From NCBI RefSeq assembly GCF_002211105.1, contig NZ_JPUA01000034.1:836213-900212 (forward strand): 64,000 nucleotides of DNA. The letters run 5' to 3'. This DNA is from Halomonas campaniensis. GTDB taxonomy: Bacteria > Pseudomonadota > Gammaproteobacteria > Pseudomonadales > Halomonadaceae. The translations under genes were made by a program, and so were the position numbers. Every line of letters starts with the position of its first letter. The stretch's first letter is position 1. Below, piece by piece: positions 35,052 through 44,279 of the stretch. Below the pieces are notes generated by a model, which saw only the letters and a list, made by a program, of their open reading frames with translations, searched no databases and was not told where the DNA came from.

Positions 35052-35394
35052 ACGCACGCAAACAGCGGTGCGCCCGCATTCCTCAGTAACTCTTCATCAA
35101 CTCGCCCACGCCCGTGCTGGTGATAAGGGTGAACGCCTCAATGTGGCACTGTTTGCCTATGACCCCGACCACTACACCACCTTACTGGAGCAGGTAACCG
35201 AGGAGCGTGTGCTGGCGCTGTTTGCTCACCGCGGTGCCAGCCAAGTGCGACGCTACCCTTTGCCCAATTTGGCGGGCATGAACTTCGTGATTGATGACGT
35301 GCTGCAGGGCGGTGTTAATGGCGCGCTCAACTTGGACGGGCATGGCAAAACGCTATCGTTTTTGCTGCTAAGCATGGAGGTTGAGTCGAGCTAG
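35038..35394 (+). CDS. AtuA-associated small protein
   Basis: A 118-residue protein. The start at 35038 is supported by AGGAG eight bases upstream and overlaps the end of the AtuA gene. The core LHQLAHARAGDKGERLNVALFAYD matches the small domain that is either fused to or encoded after AtuA proteins (called AtuA-ferredoxin-like, though no cysteine cluster is present here). It probably forms a complex with the AtuA partner. The reaction is unknown. Confidence 0.8.
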   Translation: MLQTERTQTAVRPHSSVTLHQLAHARAGDKGERLNVALFAYDPDHYTTLLEQVTEERVLALFAHRGASQVRRYPLPNLAGMNFVIDDVLQGGVNGALNLDGHGKTLSFLLLSMEVESS

Positions 35395-35517
35395 ACCTTT
35401 TTACCTCGCCCCTCGACTTAGGTGGTCATGACCCGCTGCCTGAAAGGCCTTACTATGACGATAAAATACGCACGCTAATTATTAGCCGTCGTTAAAGAGC
35501 CGTTCAGGAGCAGCCCC

Positions 35518-36741
35518 ATGACCGTTGCAACGCTAGGTGCCCAGCGCTTCAAAGTGCTGATGGCGGGCGTTTTTAGTCAAATATTATGTGTTGGCATCGC
35601 GCGCTTTGCCTATACCCCATTGCTACCGGTGATGCAGCAGCAGACCTGGATGGGAGACGCCGATGGCGGCTGGCTGGCTGCGGTTAACTACGCGGGCTAT
35701 ATGCTGGGGGCAGTGCTGGCCGCCTCTATTCGCAGTATTTATATTAAAGACACGCTATTTCGCTGTGGGTTAATCCTGGCGGTAATCACGACGGCGGGTA
35801 TGGCGCTTACCGATCACTTCTGGGTTTGGGCAGGGTTGCGCTTTCTGGCGGGTCTTTCAAGCAGCGCTGCAATGCTATTAGCGTCAGGGCTGATTCTTCA
35901 CTGGTTAATCCAACATCGCCAGCGCGGTGAGCTGGGAATTCATTTTGCCGGTTTGGGGCTAGGCATGATTGTCGCGGCGGTGGCTGTTGAGATGATGCTC
36001 CAGTTTTCCTTTAGCTGGCAGACCCAATGGTGGGGCTTTAGCCTGCTGGGTGCCGTGCTGCTGGTGCCTGCCTGGCGCTGGCTGCCGCGGCCGGAAAGGC
36101 CGCTAGCGGGGGCTCACTTGGCGAGTAGCCGAACCGCTACGCCGCCAACACGTGCTTTTATGCGCTGGATGCTCGCCGCCTACTTCTGCGCCGGTTACGG
36201 CTATGTCATCAGCGCTACTTTCTTAGTTGCCATCGTTGAGCGTGAGCCGTTGCTGGCAGGGATGGGCAACTGGACGTTCGCCCTGGCCGGTTTAGCCGCT
36301 GCGCCTGCCGTCATGCTATGGGATTTAGTCGCCCGTAGAGTGGGCTATTTAATGGCACTGATGATCGCTATGAGCATTCAAGTTATTGGTATTGTGCTCC
36401 CAGCCATTACCGCGAATGCAGCGGTGGTGCTGCTAAGCGCCGTTCTCTATGGCGGCACCTTCCTTGGCTGTGTCAGCTTAGTGCTGACAATGGCGGGCAG
36501 GCTCTATCCCGCCAGCCCTGCTCGATTAATGGGGCAGATGACGCTCGCATACGGCGCCGCCCAGATATGCGCCCCGGCGTTAACCGGTATGTTGGCTGAA
36601 GCCTCTGGCCATTATGGCGTTGGACTATGGCTGGCGGGCGGTTTTGTTACGCTGGGCGTCGTACTGCTGGCCTGTTTACGCCGGGTAGATCAGACCGCCC
36701 AGCGCTTGGATGCCGCAGCCAAAGCCTCGGTGTACGCCTAG
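35518..36741 (+). CDS. YbfB/YjiJ family MFS transporter
   Basis: A 407-residue protein with twelve hydrophobic segments. The start GIARFAYTPLLPVMQQQTWM and NYAGYMLGAVLAA are typical of the YbfB/YjiJ branch of the major facilitator superfamily. Its ATG has AGGAG seven bases before it, 123 bp after the AtuA pair, so it may be read as part of the same region or alone. The transported compound is not known for the branch. Confidence 0.85.
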   Translation: MTVATLGAQRFKVLMAGVFSQILCVGIARFAYTPLLPVMQQQTWMGDADGGWLAAVNYAGYMLGAVLAASIRSIYIKDTLFRCGLILAVITTAGMALTDHFWVWAGLRFLAGLSSSAAMLLASGLILHWLIQHRQRGELGIHFAGLGLGMIVAAVAVEMMLQFSFSWQTQWWGFSLLGAVLLVPAWRWLPRPERPLAGAHLASSRTATPPTRAFMRWMLAAYFCAGYGYVISATFLVAIVEREPLLAGMGNWTFALAGLAAAPAVMLWDLVARRVGYLMALMIAMSIQVIGIVLPAITANAAVVLLSAVLYGGTFLGCVSLVLTMAGRLYPASPARLMGQMTLAYGAAQICAPALTGMLAEASGHYGVGLWLAGGFVTLGVVLLACLRRVDQTAQRLDAAAKASVYA

Positions 36742-36816
36742 GGGCCGGAGCCTGGTGGGCTTTGCCCGCAAAATCCTCTAGGATAGGCGGCTTTTTCAGA
36801 CAGGATAACTGCGCAA

Positions 36817-38280
36817 ATGACCACTTCTGGGCAACCTCGTACCCAGTGGCTAGGCCGCTGGGGATTTATGTTGGCAGCCACCGGTTCTGCGGTAGGGCTG
36901 GGCAATATCTGGAAATTCCCCTATATGACGGGGGAGTACGGCGGCGGTGCCTTCGTGCTGGTTTATCTGCTGTGTATCCTGGCTGTGGGTGTACCGGTCA
37001 TGATGGCCGAAATCGCCTTTGGGCGGCGTGGCCGCGGTAGTCCAATTGATGCCGTACGCCGGGTAGTGAACGAGTCTGGGCGTTCATCGGCGTGGTCGCT
37101 GTTTGGTTGGATGTCGATGCTGTGCGGCTTTATGATCCTATCGTTTTATGTCGTGGTGGCGGGCTGGTCGTTCTCGTACCTCTGGAAAATGCTCACCGGC
37201 GGTTTGAGCGGCGGCACCGTTGAGGAACTGGCGGCCGTGTTTGGCGCTAATAATGCCAACCCCTGGAATCTAGGTTTCTGGAGCACGCTGGTAACGCTGG
37301 CGACCATGGTCATTGTTGGTAAAGGTGTACAGGAGGGGATTGAGAAAAACGTCCGCTGGATGATGCCCGGCCTGGTGATCATGCTACTGGTACTGATTGT
37401 GTTTGGCGCATTCTCCGGCGGCTTTAGCGATGCCTTTGCGTTTCTGTTCTCGTTTAACACCGGCAGTCTATCCAGCGAGGGGATGCTGGCGGCGTTGGGA
37501 CATGCGTTCTTTACGCTTTCGTTGGCTGCTGGCGCGATCATGACCTACGGCAGTTATCTGCCCAAAGACACCTCGATTGCCCGTACAACGCTCGGCGTTG
37601 CCTTGGCGGATACGGTGGTTGCGCTGATGGCGGGGCTGGCCATTTTCCCGGTTATTTTTGCCAATGGCATGGATCCGGGAGAGGGCCCGGGGCTGATCTT
37701 TATGAGCCTGCCCATTGCGTTTCAAGCGATGCCGCTAGGTACGCTGTTTGGCATTCTTTTCTTTATCATGCTCTCTATGGCCGCGCTCACCTCTTCGATA
37801 TCCATGGTCGAAGCGACTATCTCGTGGCTATGCGATAGCAAAGGCTTCTCGCGGCGTTCGGCGGCGTGGAGCACGGGCATTGTGCTGTGGTTGATTAGCA
37901 CGGCGGCGATGCTCTCGTTTAATGTCGGTGCCGACTGGACGCTGGCGGGTAAGACGTTCTTTGACTGGTTAGACTACCTGACGTCACGCTGGCTGATGCC
38001 GCTAGGGGGCCTGGGCACGGTCGTGATGGCGGGCTTTGTGCTCAACATCAATATCATGCGCGATGAGCTTGGCCTTAACCCGCGCCTTTATGCGCTATGG
38101 CTGCTGATGGCTCGCTATGTCAGCCCGCTCGGTATTCTGGTGATTTTTGCCAACGTGCTAGGGCTTTATAGCGTGACGTTTTCAGCGCACTGGCCGTGGC
38201 TCTTGGCGATTCTGGTCGCCATGGTGGCGCTTGGTGAAACCCTAACCCCACGGCTGCGACACGCGCTGAAGGGGACGTAA
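36817..38280 (+). CDS. sodium-dependent transporter, NSS/SNF family
   Basis: A 487-residue neurotransmitter:sodium symporter-type protein with about eleven to twelve helices. The N-terminus shows the unwound helix-1 sodium-site motif AATGSAVGLGNIWKFPYMTG and GGGAFVLVYLLCILAVGVPVMMAE. Helix 6 region (AFFTLSLAAGAIMTYGSYLP) is also typical. Bacterial members take up amino acids or related amines with sodium. The exact substrate is open. It stands alone and converges with the next gene, with 2 bp between the stops. Confidence 0.92.
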   Translation: MTTSGQPRTQWLGRWGFMLAATGSAVGLGNIWKFPYMTGEYGGGAFVLVYLLCILAVGVPVMMAEIAFGRRGRGSPIDAVRRVVNESGRSSAWSLFGWMSMLCGFMILSFYVVVAGWSFSYLWKMLTGGLSGGTVEELAAVFGANNANPWNLGFWSTLVTLATMVIVGKGVQEGIEKNVRWMMPGLVIMLLVLIVFGAFSGGFSDAFAFLFSFNTGSLSSEGMLAALGHAFFTLSLAAGAIMTYGSYLPKDTSIARTTLGVALADTVVALMAGLAIFPVIFANGMDPGEGPGLIFMSLPIAFQAMPLGTLFGILFFIMLSMAALTSSISMVEATISWLCDSKGFSRRSAAWSTGIVLWLISTAAMLSFNVGADWTLAGKTFFDWLDYLTSRWLMPLGGLGTVVMAGFVLNINIMRDELGLNPRLYALWLLMARYVSPLGILVIFANVLGLYSVTFSAHWPWLLAILVAMVALGETLTPRLRHALKGT

Positions 38281-38282
38281 TA

Positions 38283-39392
38283 CTACGGCACCTGACCTGA
38301 TAACAAACGCTGCTGCTGAGCTTTTACTTCATCGCTACGTAGCGGCGTTTGGCAGGTTGCAAACACCTCTGTTAAGAACCGCTTGCGTGAGCCTTTGTAG
38401 GTGCCGCTCAGTAGCGCCGCCTGGGTAAGTGCATCAAGCAGTGCTTTACGTGACTCGCCCGTAAGTTGCGCATAACCCTGTAGCGCGACTGGCCAATCAA
38501 CGTCAATTGCCTGTGGTTTATCCGGCAGGCTATTCAGCAGGCGAGCCAACAGCAGCACCAGGTTGGGATGGGGGTGTTGGTTGCGCATAATAAGCTCGCC
38601 AACGCCCTGGGCCACTAAGCGTCGGGTGTGTTCATCGCTGTTCGTTAGCGATTCCATTAAGTGCTTAACCAGGGCGGGGCCACGGGCCTGTAAATAAGCT
38701 TCTTGAATAATGCGTGCGGCAATCCAGGCGTTCCATACGGCGTATAGCGGCCCGGTTAATACGGGTAGAAAACCGCGCAGCGTCAGTCGCCCCAATAGCC
38801 GTCGCAGCAGTAAACGCAGTAGAAAGCTGCTTAAGCTGATTTTTAAGCGATAAAGCAGCGCTTTAAGCGTTAGCTTCCAGCCATGTAGGTAGGCGTGGGG
38901 GTCGACGCCATAAATAAGGCTACCCGGGCTGGGATACTCCAACGCCGATCGGGAAACACCGTGAACAGTCAGCTGGATATCGGGTTCCAATGTTTCTGTT
39001 TGCCCATAACGTAGACCTGCCAAGCGGGTAATATTCGCTACGCCGCGCAGCGCGTTCCAGTATAAAAAACCGATTTCCAGTGCGGTAACACAGCCTGCAA
39101 TAGCCAGGTAGCCGGCCCAGTAGGGAAGTTGCTCCCTTAAACTCATGCTCTCCCAGTGACCGGTGGCAAACTCACGCATCCACCATTCGGCGCTGCCAAT
39201 CAGGGTGCCGGAAATCAGGCCAGCGAGCGCTGCCCAGGCGATGATCCAGCGCCGTGCTCGCTTCAGTGCACGTGGGTCGGGAGAATCAAGTGCCGGGTGG
39301 CGGCGTAAATAACGCTGTACATAGCGGCTAGCCCAACGCTGCGCTAAGCCAGGGGCTGGGGCGTACTCTTTATCTGGCCGAGTCAGAGACAT
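38283..39392 (-). CDS. uncharacterised membrane protein, 369 residues
   Basis: Not recognised with certainty; it may belong to the group called LBF_2804-like. Two hydrophobic segments lie at about 50-70 and 93-115, and the N-terminal 45 residues are strongly basic. The middle part has another hydrophobic stretch at about 190-235 among basic residues (LSSFLLRLLLRRLLGRLTLRGFLPVL split). The C-terminal 120 residues look helical and soluble, with a HEAT-like pattern (VAQGVGELIMRNQHPHPNLVLLLARLLNS). A role at the inner membrane is all that can be inferred. It converges on the NSS transporter gene. Confidence 0.7.
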   Translation of the reverse strand: MSLTRPDKEYAPAPGLAQRWASRYVQRYLRRHPALDSPDPRALKRARRWIIAWAALAGLISGTLIGSAEWWMREFATGHWESMSLREQLPYWAGYLAIAGCVTALEIGFLYWNALRGVANITRLAGLRYGQTETLEPDIQLTVHGVSRSALEYPSPGSLIYGVDPHAYLHGWKLTLKALLYRLKISLSSFLLRLLLRRLLGRLTLRGFLPVLTGPLYAVWNAWIAARIIQEAYLQARGPALVKHLMESLTNSDEHTRRLVAQGVGELIMRNQHPHPNLVLLLARLLNSLPDKPQAIDVDWPVALQGYAQLTGESRKALLDALTQAALLSGTYKGSRKRFLTEVFATCQTPLRSDEVKAQQQRLLSGQVP

Positions 39393-39449
39393 GAAAAAAG
39401 CGCTTCCTGCGTTGGCGTCCGTTAAATCCGATAAACGCTAGGGTAACGG

Positions 39450-40751
39450 TTACGTACGCGAACTACACGCATCGATAGCGCCTGGGTGAGTGCCCACTTT
39501 CATTAGTTCGTCCCAGCGTGTGGTAAAGCGATTAGAGCGATGGGCGCAGCGTAACTGCCAGGCGGCTGGTGCATTCGTCATGCCAAAGCTGATTGTGCCT
39601 TGCCCCATGCGCTGGTTGATCTGATCAATGGTGGCCATCAAAAACGGGTGGCGATCGCGGGCAGGTTGATGCAGTAACGACATTTGGTACTGTTCGGCAT
39701 CTACTAAATCCAGCAGCATTACGCCGGCCTTCATAAATTGGTAGCGGGGGCGATGAATCCGCTCAAGACCTTGGCGGACGGCATCAAGGATCACCCGGGT
39801 ATCGTCGCTGGGTGAGGGCAGGGCGATCAGCTCCTGCGGGAAGTATTGCAACTGATCGCGACGATGACGGTTAGTGTTGAGAAATACCATCACCGCACGG
39901 GCTAAACTGCGCTGCTCGCGAAGTTTTTCAGCGCTGCGCTGCGCGTGACGGCGCAGCGCGTTATGCACCTCTGCAAACACACCGGTCGGTTGTCCGAAAG
40001 AGCGGGAGGTCATAATGCGCTCTCGGGGTTTATCTAGCGCGTTCATCGTCAAACAGGGTACGCCGCGTAGCTCAAGCGCCGTACGCGCTAGTACCACCGA
40101 GAAGTGTTTGCGGAGCTGTTTTTCATTGCTCTCACGCAAGTCCCAGGCGGTGTTAACGCCGCCAATGGCCAAGCGCTCGGCAAGCCTGTGGCCGACGCCC
40201 CACACGCTGCCTACCGGTGTACGTTTGAGCAACGCCTCCGTAGTGTGATCATGCCCATTAAGCAAGCAAACGCCTTGGTAGTGAGAGGCTTGCTTGGCAA
40301 GGTGATTAGCCAGTTTGGCGAGCGTATGAGTGGGGGCCAACCCAATACAGACCGGTAACCCCAAATGGCGGCGGATACGCTGGCGCAATTCTCGCCCAAG
40401 CCCCTCACACTGCTCTGTGGTTAACCCTTCCAGATAGACGAACATCTCATCTATCGAGTAGGGCGCAACCTCCGGGCAGGCATCGCGTAGCAGTTGAGTC
40501 AGCCGCCTCGACATATCGCCGTAAAGCTCATAGTTAGACGACAGAAGATGGATCTCGCCGCGCCGGCGCAGCCCTTCAAGCTTGAAGGCGGGTGTGCCCA
40601 TGGGGATATCCAGCGCTTTCAACTCCGCTGAGCGGGCGATCACGCAGCCGTCGTTGTTTGACATCACCCCCACAGGCCTGCCTTCCAGCGCGGGCTGAAA
40701 AATCCGCTCGCAGCTTACGTAGAAGTTATTGGCATCGATTAGACCGATCAT
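39450..40751 (-). CDS. umuC: DNA polymerase V catalytic subunit UmuC
   Basis: A Y-family translesion polymerase of 433 residues. The catalytic acidic residues are in IGLIDANNFYVSCERIFQP (start) and PYSIDEMFVYL (about residue 103), with NNDGCVIARSAELKALDIPMG in between. The HhH region and little-finger domain follow, and the end carries the UmuC-type extension. I use ATG 40751, which overlaps the umuD stop (ATGA), rather than the longer frame to 40790. It is induced with umuD from the LexA box at 41203. Confidence 0.93.
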   Translation of the reverse strand: MIGLIDANNFYVSCERIFQPALEGRPVGVMSNNDGCVIARSAELKALDIPMGTPAFKLEGLRRRGEIHLLSSNYELYGDMSRRLTQLLRDACPEVAPYSIDEMFVYLEGLTTEQCEGLGRELRQRIRRHLGLPVCIGLAPTHTLAKLANHLAKQASHYQGVCLLNGHDHTTEALLKRTPVGSVWGVGHRLAERLAIGGVNTAWDLRESNEKQLRKHFSVVLARTALELRGVPCLTMNALDKPRERIMTSRSFGQPTGVFAEVHNALRRHAQRSAEKLREQRSLARAVMVFLNTNRHRRDQLQYFPQELIALPSPSDDTRVILDAVRQGLERIHRPRYQFMKAGVMLLDLVDAEQYQMSLLHQPARDRHPFLMATIDQINQRMGQGTISFGMTNAPAAWQLRCAHRSNRFTTRWDELMKVGTHPGAIDACSSRT

Positions 40752-41179
40752 CGCAAGTACTCGTGCACGACGGCGCGTACCACCCCCCATAGCTGGCAGT
40801 CGCTGCCTTCAATAGGCATTGGCGGATAGTTTGGATGGCTCGAACATAGATGCGGCGTGCCACGGTAAAGCGCGTAGCGTTTTATCAACGCCTCGCCCTC
40901 CAGCATGGCGACCAGAATATGCCCCAGTCGCGGCTCAATACTGCGATCAACCACCAGCAAGTCACCCTCGAAAATTCCCCACCCCTCCATGCTGTCACCG
41001 GTGGCGGTGGCATAAAATGTCTCAGTAGGGTTTTTAATCAGCCGTTTGTTGAGGTCTAGCGCGCATGGCTCGTAATCCTGGGCTGGCGAAGGAAAGCCAC
41101 TAAAACCAGTGCGGCCGCTAGACAGCGGCTGAGAGGTTAACGGCAAGGCTGGCGTAAAGTGAGCTGACTGGCCCGGCAT
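40748..41179 (-). CDS. umuD: UmuD, LexA-like self-cleaving subunit of Pol V
   Basis: A 143-residue S24 family protein that cleaves itself on RecA filaments to form UmuD'. The likely cleavage is in GFSGFPSPAQDYE near residue 30. The catalytic Ser is in ATGDSMEGWGIFEGD and the Lys in GEALIKRYALY. I place the start at 41179, which has AGGA upstream and lies downstream of the LexA box; an earlier frame to 41230 would run through that box. It heads the umuDC operon. Confidence 0.92.
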   Translation of the reverse strand: MPGQSAHFTPALPLTSQPLSSGRTGFSGFPSPAQDYEPCALDLNKRLIKNPTETFYATATGDSMEGWGIFEGDLLVVDRSIEPRLGHILVAMLEGEALIKRYALYRGTPHLCSSHPNYPPMPIEGSDCQLWGVVRAVVHEYLR

Positions 41180-41202
41180 CGTCGGTATCCTGGTGTTTAA
41201 AA

Positions 41203-41222
41203 TATTGTATAAATATACAGTA
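41203..41222 (-). promoter_or_regulatory. LexA (SOS) box of umuDC
   Basis: On the minus strand the core reads CTGTATATTTATACAA (plus-strand 41205-41220), against the E. coli consensus CTGT-N8-ACAG; only the last base of the right arm deviates. It lies 26 bp before the umuD start, as expected for SOS repression. Confidence 0.87.
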
Positions 41223-41352
41223 TTTTGCATGGCGAAGGAAAATGCAAGGGTCGCGAGCTAAAGCTCCCTCCCACAGCTGTCTTCCTCATACGCACCGACC
41301 AAATTGGAAATAGGAATGATATGCTTAAGGCATCTTAAAAGGAGGTCACGGC

Positions 41353-42756
41353 ATGCACGTCTTCGCTAAATCCTGGCGCTTAACCACTGGGCTTTCGGCT
41401 CTGTTGCTCTCAGGCACGGTCAGTGCCTCGTCCGAGCAGCTTGAAGCGGATCTCCGCCAACGCATGGCAGGCGAAAACGATAGACTCACCTTTAGCCGTA
41501 TTTACGAAGACGAAGCGACGCAGCGCTATATCGCTGAAGAAGTGGCGATCACACATACCAATGGTGATGTGATTACCATCGAGCGCTACAGCGTCGAAGG
41601 AGACTATGAACGCCCCGACCAAGTGGTGATGGATGGCATCGCGGTCAGGGAGGCAGCACAATCAGCGCCACTACTCAGCATTGCGACACTAATACTCCCC
41701 GAACCACCCCGGGCAGTATTCTCCACCGAGGACGTGGATCAGGCAGTCGAAAATGTCGCTTTCAAGGCCATGACCGCTCGCGATATCACGCTCCGGCTAG
41801 ACGGGGGTATAACCGAGAGTGTTTTGGACGACATGAACACGACTTACCCTGAAGGCCAAATCCACATCAGTGGGTTTACCCTGGAAGGATTGAGTCGCAA
41901 CGCCCTGCAGCTTCTAGAAATAGAGGACGTCAGCGCCGAACTCAAAGACCTGGAGAGTGGCATTACCTCTGAACTCGCGCTGGCGAATTTCCGTATTGAA
42001 CAGCTGGTCGGGTTAGACAGCGCCGGGGAAGAAAGCGTTGAGCACGCCGAGCTGAACGGCTTCAGCCTGATCGGCGACAACTGGCAGGCTGTGCTTGAGC
42101 GACTCTGGGTAAACGGCAGTAGCTATAGCGGCGACGCAGGCTTTGAGGGGGCTTATTTCGATGTCGCCGAACTGATTCACCTTGTGCCCCCTGAAGACCG
42201 CCAAGCATTTCAGAGCCTGAGCAATGTCCTTACCGGGGGCACCGGACAGCTGAGAGCCAATGGATATAGCCACTCCCGATGGGAAGAATCAAGCAAGGAG
42301 AACCGACTGATATCCGAAGGTGCCTTGACCTTGACGGGCGCCGCCGGGCTGGAGTTCACCATGAACCTTCCCATCACGCTGCCTGCTGGCACCACTATCG
42401 AGCAGGCCACACGCAACCCCGCGCTTTTGGAGTCGGCAACCCTGCATGGCGGCGACCTCGTTGTTGCTTACTCCGATGAGGGCATGCTGCCGCGTTTAGC
42501 GACCGAATTAGCCGCCCAGCAGGGGGGCAACGAAGAGCGGGTAATCTCCCAAACCCTGGCCCAGGCTCAGCAGCTTGGTCAGTTATTCGGCCCGCAGGTC
42601 ACCAAACTGATGACGGCAATGGTCGATATCATGGCCGGTTATTCCCAGCAGCTCACTGTTAATGTAGGGCTACCCAACCCCTTTACCCTTAATCAGCTCA
42701 TAATGAACCCGATGGGCAGCGCAGAGCAGCTAAGGTTTACCTTTGAGTTAAAGTAG
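41353..42756 (+). CDS. uncharacterised exported protein, 467 residues
   Basis: Not recognised. A Sec signal peptide covers about residues 1-27 (LTTGLSALLLSGTVSASS), and the ribosome site AAAGGAGGT is near perfect, so it is well expressed. The mature part is acidic and made of repeated strand-rich segments such as ITLRLDGGITESVLDDM, IHISGFTLEGLSRNAL and VNGSSYSGDAGFEGAYFDVAELI. The pattern of alternating hydrophobic residues resembles the periplasmic AsmA/DUF945-type repeat proteins, but I would not assign it. No membrane segment follows the signal, so a periplasmic or outer-surface location is expected. Confidence 0.65.
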   Translation: MHVFAKSWRLTTGLSALLLSGTVSASSEQLEADLRQRMAGENDRLTFSRIYEDEATQRYIAEEVAITHTNGDVITIERYSVEGDYERPDQVVMDGIAVREAAQSAPLLSIATLILPEPPRAVFSTEDVDQAVENVAFKAMTARDITLRLDGGITESVLDDMNTTYPEGQIHISGFTLEGLSRNALQLLEIEDVSAELKDLESGITSELALANFRIEQLVGLDSAGEESVEHAELNGFSLIGDNWQAVLERLWVNGSSYSGDAGFEGAYFDVAELIHLVPPEDRQAFQSLSNVLTGGTGQLRANGYSHSRWEESSKENRLISEGALTLTGAAGLEFTMNLPITLPAGTTIEQATRNPALLESATLHGGDLVVAYSDEGMLPRLATELAAQQGGNEERVISQTLAQAQQLGQLFGPQVTKLMTAMVDIMAGYSQQLTVNVGLPNPFTLNQLIMNPMGSAEQLRFTFELK

Positions 42757-42830
42757 CCCTGTAAGGCGCTTGGTTGTCCATTCGGTCAGCATTTTATGCC
42801 TCAGGCAACATGAAGCACGTTCATGTACGA

Positions 42831-42862
42831 CCTGACGCGGATGCGATGAAAGTCGCGTCAGG
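42831..42862. promoter_or_regulatory. inverted repeat in the glyA leader
   Basis: CCTGACGCG (42831-42839) and CGCGTCAGG (42854-42862) form a perfect 9-bp stem with a 14-nt loop, ending 6 bp before a possible -10 box TATGAT (42869-42874). It has no T-tract, so it is not a terminator. A regulator operator is plausible. Confidence 0.45.
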
Positions 42863-42926
42863 CTGCGTTATGATAGCGCCCTCGCTTCTCCCATGATGAC
42901 TCTTTCTCGTTACGAGGTTCCCGCCG

Positions 42927-44192
42927 ATGTTCAGCCGCGATATGACAATTGCCGGATTCGATGATGTGCTGTTTGATGCCATGCAGAAAGAAGTGGAGCG
43001 CCAAGAGGCCCACATCGAACTGATCGCTTCCGAAAACTACGCCAGTCCCCGCGTACTCGAAGCTCAGGGCAGCCAGCTGACCAATAAATACGCTGAGGGC
43101 TACCCCGGTAAGCGCTACTACGGCGGCTGTGAGTTCGTCGATATCGCTGAAAATCTGGCCATCGATTACGCCAAAGAGCTGTTCGGCGCCACCTACGTGA
43201 ACGTTCAGCCCCACTCCGGTTCGCAAGCCAACAGCGCGGTGTTCCAAGCGCTGGTTAAGCCAGGCGACACCATTTTAGGCATGAGCCTGGATGCAGGCGG
43301 CCACCTGACCCACGGTGCCAAGCCTAATTTTTCCGGCAAGCACTACAACGCCATTCAGTACGGTCTGGATGAGCAGGGGTTAATTGATTACGCTCAAGTG
43401 GCTCAGCTTGCTCGCGAGCACAAGCCCAAAATGATCATCGCCGGTTTCTCAGCCTATTCACAAATTGTCGATTGGGCCAAGTTCCGTGAAATCGCCGATG
43501 AAGTAGGTGCTTACTTACTGGTTGATATGGCCCACGTCTCTGGTCTGGTAGCGGCGGGCGTTTACCCCAGCCCCTTGCCCCATGCCCATGTGGTCACCTC
43601 CACTACCCACAAAACCCTACGCGGCCCCCGCAGTGGCGTGATTCTCTCAGCGGAAAACGACGCTGATATCGAGAAGAAGCTGCAGTCAGCGGTTTTCCCC
43701 GGCGGCCAGGGTGGCCCCTTGATGCACGTAATCGCGGCGAAAGCGATCTGCTTCAAAGAAGCTATGGCGCCCGAGTTCAAAACCTACCAGCAGCAGGTAG
43801 TCAAGAACGCCCAGGCAATGGCCAAGGTGTTTATCGATCGCGGTTACGACATCGTCTCCGGCGGCACCGAAGACCACCTCTTCCTGCTTTCGCTGATCAA
43901 GCAAGGCGTAACCGGCAAAGACGCCGACGCTGCTTTGGGCCGTGCCCACATCACCGTGAACAAGAACGCCGTTCCCAACGACCCGCAAAGCCCGTTTGTC
44001 ACCTCTGGCCTGCGTATTGGCACCCCGGCTGTGACCACCCGCGGCTTCAGTGAGCAGGAGTGCACCGAGCTAGCTGGCTGGATCTGTGACATTCTTGATG
44101 TACTGGCCAAAGGCGAAGATACCAGCACCGTCGAAGCCCAGGTGCTGGATAAAGTGGCCGAAGTTTGTGCGCGGCTGCCGGTTTATAAATAA
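42927..44192 (+). CDS. glyA: serine hydroxymethyltransferase
   Basis: GlyA converts serine and tetrahydrofolate to glycine and 5,10-methylene-THF, the main source of one-carbon units. At 421 residues it matches the family length. Landmarks are [37 protein letters not shown] (split over about 30-70), [12 protein letters not shown], and the PLP lysine in [15 protein letters not shown] (about residue 229). It is a single gene with its own promoter region and a terminator. The 170 bp upstream holds an inverted repeat near the probable promoter. Confidence 0.97.
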   Translation: MFSRDMTIAGFDDVLFDAMQKEVERQEAHIELIASENYASPRVLEAQGSQLTNKYAEGYPGKRYYGGCEFVDIAENLAIDYAKELFGATYVNVQPHSGSQANSAVFQALVKPGDTILGMSLDAGGHLTHGAKPNFSGKHYNAIQYGLDEQGLIDYAQVAQLAREHKPKMIIAGFSAYSQIVDWAKFREIADEVGAYLLVDMAHVSGLVAAGVYPSPLPHAHVVTSTTHKTLRGPRSGVILSAENDADIEKKLQSAVFPGGQGGPLMHVIAAKAICFKEAMAPEFKTYQQQVVKNAQAMAKVFIDRGYDIVSGGTEDHLFLLSLIKQGVTGKDADAALGRAHITVNKNAVPNDPQSPFVTSGLRIGTPAVTTRGFSEQECTELAGWICDILDVLAKGEDTSTVEAQVLDKVAEVCARLPVYK

Positions 44193-44233
44193 GCATCTGT
44201 AACAATACTCCTTGGCTAAGGATGGCCCAAAGA

Positions 44234-44264
44234 ACGGGTGGCCCATTAGGGTCGCCCGTTTTTT
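44234..44264 (+). terminator. Rho-independent terminator of glyA
   Basis: ACGGGTGGCCC and GGGTCGCCCGT pair over 11 bp, with two G-U pairs, around ATTA, followed by six T. It begins about 40 bp after the glyA stop and lies between the convergent glyA and phosphomannomutase genes. Confidence 0.9.
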
Positions 44265-44279
44265 GTTGGGAATATGCGG

